A stretch of 64,000 bases of DNA from Pseudopelobacter sp964542535 (GTDB lineage: Bacteria; Desulfobacterota; Desulfuromonadia; Geobacterales; Pseudopelobacteraceae): assembly GCA_964542535.1 (NCBI GenBank), contig CAZIUE010000002.1:62001-126000 (forward strand), given 5' to 3'. Shown piece after piece: positions 42,629 through 51,390 of this stretch (position 1 is the first letter of the stretch; every line of letters starts with the position of its first letter). The notes beneath the pieces were generated by a model. It was not told the DNA's origin and did no database searches. It worked only from the letters and a program-made list of their open reading frames with translations. The position numbers and the translations under genes are program-made.

Positions 42629-45600
42629 GGGGTAGGAACGTCCCCATTTTCTCCCTCCCCTTCATGGGAGAAGCTGGAAGGGGGAGGAGGGCTTTCCTCG
42701 GATGTTCTCTTGCCCCACCTGCGCGCCATCCGGTCGAAGGCCAGGTAGATCACCGGCGTGGTGTAGAGAGTCAGGATCTGGCTGAAGAGCAGCCCACCGG
42801 CGATGGCGATGCCCAGGGGGCGGCGCAGCTCCGAACCGACGCCGCTCCCCATGGCCAGGGGGAGGGCTCCCAGCAGGGCCGCCATGGTGGTCATCATGAT
42901 CGGCCGGAAGCGCAGCAGGCAGGCCTGGAAGATGGCCTCCCGTGGGCTTTTCCCCTCGCTCCTCTCGGCCTCCAGGGCGAAGTCCACCATCATGATGCCG
43001 TTCTTCTTGACGATGCCGATCAGCAGGATGATGCCGATCACGGCGATCACGTTCAGGTCGTTGCGGAAGGCCATGAGCGACAGGAGCGCGCCCACGCCGG
43101 CGGAGGGGAGGGTGGAGAGGATCGTCACCGGGTGGATGAAGCTCTCGTAGAGCACCCCCAGCACGATGTACACCGTCACCAGCGCGGCCAGGATCAGGAG
43201 CGGCAGATTGACCATGGAGGCCTGGAAGGCCTGGGCCGTGCCCTGGAAGCTCCCCCGGATGCCGGCGGGCAGCCCCATGCCGTCCAGAGCCTCCTGGATG
43301 GCCGTTACCGCCTGGCTCAGAGAGGTTCCCGGCGCCAGGTTGAAGGAGGTGGTCACGGCCGGGAACTGCCCCAAACGGTTGATCACCAGCGGTCCGGTGG
43401 TCTCGCCGGCCCGGCAGACGGCCGAGAGGGGGACCCGGGCCCCGTCCGTGCCGCGCAGGTAGAGCGAGTCCAGCTGCTCGGGGCCGCTGCTGAAGTGCGG
43501 CTTGACCGCCAGGATGACCCGGTACTGGTTCAGCTCGGTGAAGATGGTGGAGATCTGGCGCTGGCCAAAGGCGTTGTAGAGGGTGTCGTCGATCTGCCGG
43601 GGGGTGATGCCCAGGCGGGCGGCCGTGGTCCGGTCGATGTCCAGGGAGAGCCTGAGTCCCCGATCCAACTGGTCGCTGCCCAGGTCCCGCAGCTGGGCCA
43701 GGCTCCCCAAACGCTCCACGACGCGGGGCGCCCAGGCGGACAACTGGGTCGGGTCGGTGGCTTCCAGGGTGTACTGGAACTGGGTACGGCTGACCCGGGC
43801 ATCCACGGCCAGGTCCTGTACCGGCTGCATGAAGAGGGTGATGCCGCCGACCCCGGCCAGCTCCGGCCGCAGGCGGGCGATGACCTCCGTGGCCGAGGCG
43901 TCCCGTTCCGCCAGCGGCTTGAGGTTGATCAGGATGCGCCCGCTGTTCAGGGAGCTGTTGACGCCGTCCACGCCGATGAAGGAGGAGAGACTCTCCACGG
44001 CCGGGTCGCGCAGGATGATCCGCGTCAGCTGCTGCTGACGCCGGGCCATGGCCGAGAAGGAGACGCTCTGGTCGGCCTGGGATATTCCCTGGATGGCGCC
44101 GGTATCCTGGGTGGGGAAGAACCCCTTGGGGGCCAGGACGTAGAGGATCAGGGTCAGGGCCAGGGTTCCCCCTGCCACCCACAGGGTGGCGGTCTGTCGC
44201 TCCAGCACCCAGTTCAGGCTGACGTCGTAGCGCCGGATGATCCGCTCCAGCAGTGCCCCGGCGGCGCGTTGGAAGCGCCCCTGTCGTTCCTCGGGAACAT
44301 GCGTGAGCATCCGGCTGCACATCATGGGGGTCAGGGTCAGGGAGACCAGGGCCGAGATCAGGATCGTCACCCCCAGGGTCACGGCGAATTCCCGGAACAG
44401 GCGTCCCACCACGTCCCCCATGAACAGCAGGGGAATCAGCACGGCGATGAGCGACAGAGTCAGGGAGAGAATGGTGAAGCCGATCTGGCGGGCGCCCTTG
44501 AGGGCCGCCTGGAGCGGTTCCTCCCCCTCCTCCACGTAGCGGGAGATGTTCTCGATCATGACGATGGCGTCGTCCACCACGAAGCCGGTGGAGATGGTCA
44601 GGGCCATGAGCGACAGGTTGTTCAGGCTGAAGCCCAGCAGGTACATCGCCCCGAAGCTCCCCACCAGAGAGAGCGGCACCGCCACACCCGGGATGACGGT
44701 GGCCGGCAGGTTGCGCAGAAAGAGGAAGATAACCAGCACCACCAGGGCCACGGCCAGCAGCAGCTCGTGCTGCACGTCGCGCACCGAGGCGCGGATGGTG
44801 CCGGTGCGGTCGGTCAGCACCTCCATCCTGACCGAGGCGGGGAGCGTGCTTTTGAGCTGGGGCAACAGCTCCTTGATGCGGTCCACCACCGCGATCACGT
44901 TGGCACCCGGCTGGCGCTGGATATTGACGATCACTGCCGGCTCGGCGTTCATCCAGGCCGCCAGGTTCGTGTCCTCCACGTCGTCGCTCACCTCGGCCAG
45001 GTCGCTGAGCCGCAGGGGGCTCCCGTTCCGGTAGGCGATGACCAAGTCCCGGTACTGGTCGCTGCTGAAGAGCTGATCGTTGGCGCCGATGATGAAGGCC
45101 TGGTCCGGGCCGTCCAGCCCCCCCTTTGCCTGGTTGACGTTGGCGGCGGCCAGGGCCGTGCGCAGGTCCTCCAGGGTCAGGTCATAGGCAGCCAGGGCGG
45201 TGGGGTTGGCGTGGATGCGTACCGCCGGTTTCTGACCGCCGCTGATGCTGACCAGTCCCACGCCAGGGAGCTGGGAGATCTTCTGGACCAGGCGGGTGTC
45301 GGCCAGGTCCTGCACCCGCGACAGGGGCAGGCTGGGGGACGTCAGGGCCAGGGTGAGGATCGGCGCGTCGGCCGGGTTGACCTTGCTGTAGACCGGGGGA
45401 GTGGGCAGGTCCTGGGGAAGGTAGCTGGAGGAGGCATTGATGGCCGCCTGTACCTCCTGTTCGGCCACGTCCAGGGAGAGCTCCAGGGAGAACTGCAGGG
45501 TGATGACCGAATTGCCGCCGGAACTGGTGGACGACATCTGGGTGAGTCCCGGCATCTGGCCGAACTGACGCTCCAGGGGGGCGGTCACCGAGGTGGCCAT

Positions 45601-45774
45601 GACGTCCGGGCTGGCGCCGGGGTAGAAGGTGCGCACCTGGATGCTGGGGTAGTCCACCTGGGGCAGGGCCGAAACCGGCAGCTGTCGGTAGGCCGTTGCC
45701 CCGGCCAGCAGGATCGCCAGCATCAGCAGAGTGGTGGCCACCGGACGAAGGATGAAGGGGCGGGAGATGTTCAT
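42625..45774 (-). CDS. RND efflux permease, MdtB-like
   Basis: This 1049-residue HAE1 RND permease is the first of the pair. MNISRPFILRPVATTLLML at the N-terminus, FVVDDAIVMIEN in TM4 and GIVKKNGIMMVDFAL are conserved. The C-terminal 25 residues (ESPPPPSSFSHEGEGENGD) are not RND-like. They are the translation of a palindromic CTTCTCCC...GGGGAGGG repeat (42640-42690) that appears to have been captured as the new C-terminus. It overlaps the adaptor stop and the next RND start by 4 bases each, so the operon is tightly coupled. Confidence 0.92.
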   Translation of the reverse strand: MNISRPFILRPVATTLLMLAILLAGATAYRQLPVSALPQVDYPSIQVRTFYPGASPDVMATSVTAPLERQFGQMPGLTQMSSTSSGGNSVITLQFSLELSLDVAEQEVQAAINASSSYLPQDLPTPPVYSKVNPADAPILTLALTSPSLPLSRVQDLADTRLVQKISQLPGVGLVSISGGQKPAVRIHANPTALAAYDLTLEDLRTALAAANVNQAKGGLDGPDQAFIIGANDQLFSSDQYRDLVIAYRNGSPLRLSDLAEVSDDVEDTNLAAWMNAEPAVIVNIQRQPGANVIAVVDRIKELLPQLKSTLPASVRMEVLTDRTGTIRASVRDVQHELLLAVALVVLVIFLFLRNLPATVIPGVAVPLSLVGSFGAMYLLGFSLNNLSLMALTISTGFVVDDAIVMIENISRYVEEGEEPLQAALKGARQIGFTILSLTLSLIAVLIPLLFMGDVVGRLFREFAVTLGVTILISALVSLTLTPMMCSRMLTHVPEERQGRFQRAAGALLERIIRRYDVSLNWVLERQTATLWVAGGTLALTLILYVLAPKGFFPTQDTGAIQGISQADQSVSFSAMARRQQQLTRIILRDPAVESLSSFIGVDGVNSSLNSGRILINLKPLAERDASATEVIARLRPELAGVGGITLFMQPVQDLAVDARVSRTQFQYTLEATDPTQLSAWAPRVVERLGSLAQLRDLGSDQLDRGLRLSLDIDRTTAARLGITPRQIDDTLYNAFGQRQISTIFTELNQYRVILAVKPHFSSGPEQLDSLYLRGTDGARVPLSAVCRAGETTGPLVINRLGQFPAVTTSFNLAPGTSLSQAVTAIQEALDGMGLPAGIRGSFQGTAQAFQASMVNLPLLILAALVTVYIVLGVLYESFIHPVTILSTLPSAGVGALLSLMAFRNDLNVIAVIGIILLIGIVKKNGIMMVDFALEAERSEGKSPREAIFQACLLRFRPIMMTTMAALLGALPLAMGSGVGSELRRPLGIAIAGGLLFSQILTLYTTPVIYLAFDRMARRWGKRTSEESPPPPSSFSHEGEGENGDVPTP

Positions 45775-47006
45775 GGCGCCGCGGGGGCGCGGCCCGGTTG
45801 TGCCTGGCGCGGCGTCGTCCCCTGGTCCGTGGTCTGAGCGGTCGCCGTTGCCCGGCGTACCGCGACCCGGCTCCCCTCCCGCAGACGCTCGCCCCCCTCG
45901 ACCACCACCTCATCCCCCGGAGCCAGCCCCCGGGTTACGACTGTTGTTCCCCTCTCGGATTCTCCCCTTGCCACGGGCCGCAGTTCCACTGTCCGGTCCG
46001 GTCGCACCAGGTAAACGAAGGGGCCCTTGGGTCCGTTCTGGATCGCCGCGGAGGGGACCGTGATCGCATCGCGCAGGACGTCGACCAGCAGGCGGGCGTT
46101 GACGAACTGGTTGGGGAACAGCTCGTTGTTCCGGTTGGGGAAGATGGCCTTGAGCTTGACCGTGCCGCTGGTGGGATCGATCCGGTTGTCCAGGGTCAGC
46201 AGGGTGCCGCTGGCCAGTTTGTGCAGCTGCTCCCGGTCCAGGGCCTCCACCGTCAGTTTGTGCCCCCCCCTCAGGCGGGCCATGACCTGGGGCAGGCTGT
46301 CCTCGGGGATGGTGAAGACCACCGTTATGGGCTGCATGCGGGTGATCACCACCAGCCCGGTGCCGTCACCGGCATGCACCATGTTGCCGGCATCCACCAG
46401 CCTCAAGCCAACCCGTCCGTCGCAGGGGGCGGTGATGCGGCTGTAGCCGAGCTGCAGGCGGGCGCTGTCCACCTGGGCCCGGTCGCTCTGCACGGCGGCC
46501 CGGTACTGGCGCACCAGTGCCTCCTGGGTGTCCAGCTGCTGGCGGGAGATGGCGTTCTGGGCCCAGAGGGTCTGGTAACGGTGCAGGTCGAGGTGGGCGT
46601 TGTCCAGCAGGGCCTGGTCCCGGGCCAGTTGTCCCTGGGTCTGGGTCAGCTGCACCTGGAAGGGGCGCGGGTCGATGCTGGCCAGGTGCTGGCCGCGGGT
46701 CACGGTCTGCCCCTCGCGGTAGAGCACTTCCATCAGTTGGCCGTCCACGCGGGAAGTGACGGTGACGGTGGTGAGTGGTGTCACGGTGCCGATGCCGGTG
46801 ATACTGACGGCCAGCTCTTCCTCACGGGCGACCCGGGTCACCACCGGCAGCGGCGGCGCGGGGCTCCTGGCGGGCGCGTTGTGGTGCGGCCTCGTGCCGG
46901 CGGACAGCCAGGCCGATGCTCCGATGCAAATACCAAGGATCAGCGCCGGCAGCCAGCGCCTGCGTGAAGGAGGACGGGGGACTGAGTGGGGGGTGTCGTT
47001 GTTCAT
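45771..47006 (-). CDS. RND periplasmic adaptor, MdtA-like
   Basis: This 411-residue membrane-fusion protein has an N-terminal TM anchor (LPALILGICIGASAWLSAG). The lipoyl halves are GQLMEVLYREGQTVTRGQHLASIDP and YSRITAPCDGRVGLRLVD, with a helical hairpin between. The IDPTSGTVKLKAIFPN and FPNQFVNARL motifs are the MdtA/AcrA barrel. It is the first gene of mdtABC-like genes and the MFS pump. The outer-membrane channel is not in the operon; the TolC-like protein at 21448 could serve. A 200-base spacer precedes it, without a recognisable BaeR box by eye. Confidence 0.9.
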   Translation of the reverse strand: MNNDTPHSVPRPPSRRRWLPALILGICIGASAWLSAGTRPHHNAPARSPAPPLPVVTRVAREEELAVSITGIGTVTPLTTVTVTSRVDGQLMEVLYREGQTVTRGQHLASIDPRPFQVQLTQTQGQLARDQALLDNAHLDLHRYQTLWAQNAISRQQLDTQEALVRQYRAAVQSDRAQVDSARLQLGYSRITAPCDGRVGLRLVDAGNMVHAGDGTGLVVITRMQPITVVFTIPEDSLPQVMARLRGGHKLTVEALDREQLHKLASGTLLTLDNRIDPTSGTVKLKAIFPNRNNELFPNQFVNARLLVDVLRDAITVPSAAIQNGPKGPFVYLVRPDRTVELRPVARGESERGTTVVTRGLAPGDEVVVEGGERLREGSRVAVRRATATAQTTDQGTTPRQAQPGRAPAAP

Positions 47007-47206
47007 GACAATGGTGCACGGCCTTTCGGTCTGATGGTTGTCGCGGCCCTGCGATGGGCGGGCATGGTGGCGTTGAATACAGAGGGGCGGCGACGGGAGC
47101 GGGCGGCTTCCCGCGCCGCCGGTGTGACGGGGTATTCAAAAGTAGTCGGCGGAAGGAGGCTGCTTCCGGGAACATTCGGCCTGCGGTTACCGGAGGGCTC
47201 GTTGCC

Positions 47207-48172
47207 TCAACGTCTCCGGCCGCCGGAGGGAGCGCCTCCCCGCTGCGGCGCCATCGTTCCTCTCTGGTGGCCGCCGGGATATCGGTGGAACGAGGGGGCA
47301 TCGCTTCGCGGTGCGGAGAATGACCTGCCGGCCGGGGCGGGCATGCCGGTCCGGGGCGCCCGGTTGCGCATGTGGTTGAAGATCATCCTGTCGCTGTTGG
47401 GTACTCCGGTGGGTAGAAACCGCTGCGGCCGGGAAACGCCGATACCGCCGAAGGTGCGGCCGTGGTAGCGCGCCCGCGGATCGACGCGGTACACCCGGTG
47501 TCTCCTGTAATCGTTATAGTGGTTGGAGACGCAATAGCCGCCACGCACCACCAGATGAAAGTCGTTCAGGATGTAGTAGCCGGGAAACCAGAAGCCGAAA
47601 CTCCAGAAGGGGGAGGGGATCCAGCTGTACAGGTAGTAGTAGCTGGGGGGCGGAGTATAGTAGGTGACCACCGGGGGACCCTGTTGGTAATAGTAGTTGT
47701 TGATCACCGCCGGATTGGGGTAGTCGCGGGAACCGGGCTGGCGGTCCGGTATCTTATCCCCTTCCCCGTACGGGGTGACGGTCAGGTTCAGTCGCTGGTT
47801 CGCGCGGTCGAAGCGTCTCAAGGCCTCGTCCGGTTCGAAGTGCAGCTTGTCGGCCTCGGCGGCACTCCGCACCGCCCTCCTGAGCTCGGCGATGATATCG
47901 GGGGTCATGGGATAATCTGCGATCCAGCCGTTGCGCGGCGCGATACCGGCATCAGCCAGCCTGCTCTCCGCCTCCGCCTCGTCGTTGGTGGAAGCGATCT
48001 CCAGTTCCTCGGCCAGTGTGACGGCAAAGGCCCCCTCCCGCACCAGGTGCTGTGAGATGGGCGGGGGCTGAACGTCCCCGGTTTCCGGTTCGGCACGGAC
48101 CGCCAGGGGAATCGCCAGCAGGAGCAGGCAGAGAACCACCCCCATACCCGTAGACATGTCGCGTCGTTTCAT
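47207..48172 (-). CDS. Secreted Tyr/Arg-rich protein of unknown function
   Basis: This 321-residue protein has a signal peptide (GVVLCLLLLAIPLAVRAE). The first half is acidic and helical with INxxYYYQQG. The middle is very Tyr/Pro/Trp-rich (PPPSYYYLYSWIPSPFWSFGFWFPGYY), and the C-terminal 100 residues are Arg/Gly/His-rich and disordered. I do not know the family; it resembles other low-complexity envelope proteins. AAGGAG precedes ATG 48172. It lies upstream of the mdtA-like gene on the same strand and may be co-expressed with it. Confidence 0.6.
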   Translation of the reverse strand: MKRRDMSTGMGVVLCLLLLAIPLAVRAEPETGDVQPPPISQHLVREGAFAVTLAEELEIASTNDEAEAESRLADAGIAPRNGWIADYPMTPDIIAELRRAVRSAAEADKLHFEPDEALRRFDRANQRLNLTVTPYGEGDKIPDRQPGSRDYPNPAVINNYYYQQGPPVVTYYTPPPSYYYLYSWIPSPFWSFGFWFPGYYILNDFHLVVRGGYCVSNHYNDYRRHRVYRVDPRARYHGRTFGGIGVSRPQRFLPTGVPNSDRMIFNHMRNRAPRTGMPAPAGRSFSAPRSDAPSFHRYPGGHQRGTMAPQRGGAPSGGRRR

Positions 48173-48448
48173 GATTCCCGTCTCCTTTCTCCCGTGCCTG
48201 CCGGTGGAGTGAGGCATGTTTCGGGATGAACGTCCCCCGGATCATTGTCTACGAGTATACTACACCATTGCCCCGGGGTCCGTTTCGTTGGCCGCGGTCG
48301 TGGCGCGCTTCTTCAGCCGCAGGTCTCTTTTTCAGACGCCGCGGGGTGGCGGAAGGTTACGGACTTTTTTCGGGAAAAGGCAGGGCTGGGCGAATGCGGG
48401 GATTTGGGAAGCAAGGTGTGCCCCTGACCCGTTTTCTGCCGGTTACCC

Positions 48449-49564
48449 CTAGCAGGTCGGGAGAGAATCAACCGGCAGGGGGGGCTGGCCATTGTCTTTC
48501 AAGTCCCCGGCAATGGTGACGAAGCGGTCCAGGTTGGCGACGAAGATATCCAGCAGCCGCGGGTCGAAGAATGTTCCCCTGTCGGCCCGCATCAGCTCGA
48601 GCGACCGTTCCAGGGAAAAGGCGGGCTTGTAGGGACGGGCGGAGGTGAGGGCATCGAAGACGTCCACGATCATGACGATCCTGCCGAAGATGTGGATTTC
48701 TTCCCCTTTCAGTCCCAGGGGATACCCGGTGCCGTCCCAGCGTTCGTGGTGTTGCTCCGCGACGATCCTCCCTGCGTCGAGCAGCGGATACTGCTCCCCT
48801 TCGCCCAGGATCTTGCCGCCGATGGTCGTGTGAGTGCGCATGATGAACAACTCTTCCGGGGTCAGGGGGCCCGGCTTGAGCAGGATCTGATCGGGAATCC
48901 CGATCTTGCCCACGTCGTGCAGGGGGGCAGCGTAGAGCAGCAGCTCGCACTGTTCGCCATCCAGTCCGGCCAGCAGCGCCAGTTCCCGGGCCAGGCAGCT
49001 GATGCGCAGGGTGTGCTGGCCGGTATCCGTGTCGCGAAACTCGGCCGCCCTGCCGAGGCGGATGGAGATTTCGTATTCCGCCTGTTTGGAAAGCAGCAAG
49101 GCCTTCTGCAGGGCGGCCGTCTTCTTGACTACCTGGCTCTCCAGTACGCTGCTCATGTCCTTCTGGATATCATTGAGTTTCTTGGCGCGGACATGGTTCA
49201 TGACCCGCAGGACAAGCTCCTGGGGGTCGAAAGGCTTGGTCAGGAAGTCGTTGGCCCCCAGGCCAAGGGTGCGGTGGATGTCGTCTCTGTTCCCGGTGAT
49301 GACGATGACCGGTATCTCCCGCAACCGCTCGTCCCGTTTGATCAAGCGGAGGGTTTCGAATCCGTCCAGGACCGGCATGAGCAGATCCAGGAGCACCAGG
49401 TCCACGTCGGCGCGCCCTTCCAGCAGGTCCAGCGCCTCGCGACCGTTGGCTGCGCGCAGGACGCGGACGTCGGCCAGCCCCGAGGGAGCATGCAGGATCG
49501 CCTCGATCAGTTCGAGATTCAGTTCCATGTCGTCAACAGCCAGGATGCGGACTTCCGTATTCAT
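48449..49564 (-). CDS. Response regulator with HD-GYP phosphodiesterase domain
   Basis: This 371-residue protein has an N-terminal receiver (acidic pair DD at 11-12, Asp60 in VLLDLLMPVLDG, Lys110 in FLTKPF), a coiled linker (125-165) and an HD-GYP domain. The HD pair is at 216-217 (LHDVGKIGIPD), and HHERWDGTGYP ends with GYP at 280-282. HD-GYP domains hydrolyse c-di-GMP to pGpG/GMP (or cGAMP in some). All metal-ligand motifs are present, so it should be active. It is followed on its 5' side by a small gene whose stop is 49 bases upstream. No kinase is adjacent. Confidence 0.9.
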   Translation of the reverse strand: MNTEVRILAVDDMELNLELIEAILHAPSGLADVRVLRAANGREALDLLEGRADVDLVLLDLLMPVLDGFETLRLIKRDERLREIPVIVITGNRDDIHRTLGLGANDFLTKPFDPQELVLRVMNHVRAKKLNDIQKDMSSVLESQVVKKTAALQKALLLSKQAEYEISIRLGRAAEFRDTDTGQHTLRISCLARELALLAGLDGEQCELLLYAAPLHDVGKIGIPDQILLKPGPLTPEELFIMRTHTTIGGKILGEGEQYPLLDAGRIVAEQHHERWDGTGYPLGLKGEEIHIFGRIVMIVDVFDALTSARPYKPAFSLERSLELMRADRGTFFDPRLLDIFVANLDRFVTIAGDLKDNGQPPLPVDSLPTC

Positions 49565-49613
49565 GCGCGCTCCTTGTGCCGAGGCGTTCCGGTGGTTCGG
49601 GTGTCGTTCCCCG

Positions 49614-49919
49614 CTAACTGCCGGGACGGGGCTTGCTCTCCAAGGCAGCCCTGATGTCCCGCTCTATGTCCGGATCGAGCCAGCCCCTCTGTTCCGGGAG
49701 CGAGTGCAGGACCTGCCCCAGGAGGAACCGTAACCACAGATTCTCCTCCGTGAGTTTTTCCTGCTGTTCCCGCGTCTTCATCTCCTGTCGGTACTCGCAC
49801 CAGGGGCGATGTTTGTCCAGGTCGCCGTTGATTTCGAGCACCGGCACCTTGCAGCTCTTGCACTGCCGATCGAGGCTGCCGTCTCCGATCGGTTCCGTTG
49901 GATAGTCGTTGTAGTTCAT
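49614..49919 (-). CDS. Small Cys-motif protein, hypothetical
   Basis: This 101-residue protein has a CKSC motif followed by HRPWC (about residues 21-45), a potential zinc-binding C2HC site, and a charged helix (EMKTREQQEKLTEENLWLRFLL) that could dimerise. I do not recognise the family. AAGGAGCC precedes ATG 49919, and the strong - strand promoter at 50040-50068 reads into it. It precedes the HD-GYP regulator by 49 bases in the same operon, suggesting, by position only, a role as accessory or partner. Confidence 0.6.
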   Translation of the reverse strand: MNYNDYPTEPIGDGSLDRQCKSCKVPVLEINGDLDKHRPWCEYRQEMKTREQQEKLTEENLWLRFLLGQVLHSLPEQRGWLDPDIERDIRAALESKPRPGS

Positions 49920-50039
49920 GGCTCCTTCTCCGGGTACGCGGATGGTGTTTCGTGTGGGTATGAAAAAATGCCGCTGTTGTTGCGTGGCTGATGCCGCGGC
50001 TGTGATGGACGTTGCCCATGGGGTGGCACATCCGCGGGC

Positions 50040-50068
50040 ACTATATACCGGGGTACTGTTCAAGTCAA
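50040..50068 (-). promoter_or_regulatory. Promoter of the small Cys-protein / HD-GYP operon
   Basis: On the - strand TTGACT (50068-50063), 17 bases, TATAGT (50045-50040). It is the only clear element in the 347-base gap 49920-50266. The rest, up to the tRNA terminator, shows no gene. Confidence 0.65.
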
Positions 50069-50233
50069 AGGGATGGTAGGGGCATTGGGAGAACTTTGAC
50101 GCGCGTCTCATGGGCGGGCAGGGGAACATTCCGCCAGAAAGCCCTGTCCGTGGCGCTGATGGGGATGCGACGACGCGCCGCCCCTTGATCCGGGGGCGCT
50201 GCGTCCGGGGAACTGGGCGCGGGACATGGAAAA

Positions 50234-50263
50234 GGAGCTACGGAAAAATCCGTAGCTCCCTGG
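50234..50263 (-). terminator. Terminator of tRNA-Thr
   Basis: GGAGCTACGG (50234-50243) pairs perfectly with 50250-50259. On the - strand the stem is followed by TTTTCC, 8 bases after the tRNA 3' end. Confidence 0.85.
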
Positions 50264-50266
50264 ATG

Positions 50267-50341
50267 TGGAGCCGTTGGTCGGAATCGAACCGACGACCTG
50301 CTCATTACGAGTGAGCTGCTCTACCTCTGAGCCACAACGGC
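50267..50341 (-). tRNA. tRNA-Thr (anticodon CGT)
   Basis: This is a 75-base cloverleaf on the - strand. The acceptor stem GCCGTTG pairs with CAACGGC, the D arm is GCTCAGAGGTAGAGC, and the anticodon arm GCTCA/TGAGC has loop CTCGTAA, giving anticodon CGT (codon ACG, Thr). The T arm is GTCGG-TTCGATT-CCGAC, followed by discriminator T and an encoded CCA. All canonical pairs are present, so it should be functional. Confidence 0.95.
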
Positions 50342-50456
50342 GCTGATTCATGCTAACTGACTCTTCATGTTCGGAGAACCGACTTCGCCCGGTCACGAAG
50401 AAGGCTATCAATAGCCGATTTTTTTCGATCTGTCAACCATGGCATCGTCTCCCGCC

Positions 50457-51065
50457 TCATCCCGTTGTCATGAAGTTTCTGATGCCGGTGAAGATGATCT
50501 GTGCCGCCAGGGCGGCGACGAACAGGCCGGTGATCTTGCTCAGGATGATGATCCCCCGCTTGCCGATCAGGTGTTCGATGAAGCTGGCGCAGAAGAGGAG
50601 CAGGCCGATGCAGAGCACCGCCGCTGCCAGGGCCGCGCACCCCACCAGGATCTCCCAGCTCCTCTGGATCTCGGCTCCCATGACCAGAAGCGCGCCGGTT
50701 GTGCCCGGTCCCACGGTGATGGGAATGGCCAGGGGCACCACCGAGATGACTTCACGCTCTCCTCCGGGCGGGGCCTTGTCATCGCCGTACACCAACTGCA
50801 CCGCCGAGAGGAACAGCAGCGCCCCGGCGCCGATGCGGAAGGAGTCCAGGGTGATGCCGAACAGGGAGAAGAGGGTGTTGCCGAAGAAGTAGAGCGTGAA
50901 GCAAGCCACCAGTACGGCCACGGTCACCCGCAGGGCCAGCCGCCTGCGCTCCCCGGCATTGTAGCGCTGGGTCATGGAGAGAAAGGTGGAGAGCACGAAG
51001 AAGGGTGTCAGCAGGAAGAAGAACTTGATCCAGATGCTGAAAAAGAAGCTGCCGTAGGTCTGCAT
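50457..51065 (-). CDS. MarC-family integral membrane protein
   Basis: This 202-residue protein has six predicted TM helices, a MarC/UPF0056 protein. Typical motifs are FFFLLTPFFVLSTFLSMT at the start, VVPLAIPITVGPGTTGALLVMG in the middle and GKRGIIILSKITGLFVAALAAQII near the end. The function of MarC proteins is unresolved despite the name (it is not a proven drug pump). The start is ATG 51065; the frame upstream is not hydrophobic and is left out. Confidence 0.88.
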   Translation of the reverse strand: MQTYGSFFFSIWIKFFFLLTPFFVLSTFLSMTQRYNAGERRRLALRVTVAVLVACFTLYFFGNTLFSLFGITLDSFRIGAGALLFLSAVQLVYGDDKAPPGGEREVISVVPLAIPITVGPGTTGALLVMGAEIQRSWEILVGCAALAAAVLCIGLLLFCASFIEHLIGKRGIIILSKITGLFVAALAAQIIFTGIRNFMTTG

Positions 51066-51125
51066 GTTAGGTAGGGTCCTTGGACGGGCGGGGAAGGGGA
51101 GGAGCAATAACGGACGTGCGCCTCT

Positions 51126-51281
51126 TCAGAGGCCGAGTTCTAGTTGCTTCCAGGTGCATTCCTGTTTCATTCGTCCGCGGTTGTAGGGGTAGTAGCGCGG
51201 GCACTGGGCCACGACGGCATGGGCCGCCTGTTTGCAGGTACGACGACACGATATGCAGAGCTTGTTCGCTGGTTGGCTCAT
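51126..51281 (-). CDS. 51-residue Cys-rich small protein
   Basis: A short frame on the - strand starts at ATG 51281. It has Cys at 9, 12, 16, 27 and 42 in the order CISCRRTCKQ, then AQCPRYYPYNRG and QECTW. CxxCxxxCK followed by a CPRY motif recurs, as I recall, in other small bacterial proteins of unknown function and could bind zinc or an Fe-S cluster. The ribosome-binding site (ACAGG) is weak. It lies in the 325-base gap between ilvE and marC and is the only gene I see there. Confidence 0.55.
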   Translation of the reverse strand: MSQPANKLCISCRRTCKQAAHAVVAQCPRYYPYNRGRMKQECTWKQLELGL

Positions 51282-51390
51282 CCTGTTACTGTGCGCTGGA
51301 CTCATTTGTTGTGGATTTGCCTGCGCAGCTTCCCCGGGAAACGGCTCGTGTCCGGGGGAAGCTGCGCGGATTATGCGTAAGTGCGTTCCG

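Noticed and set aside
42664..45837. 1057-residue antisense frame opposite the MdtB-like gene
   Set aside because: It mirrors the real RND gene base for base and is a Gly/Gln/His-rich shadow without motifs.
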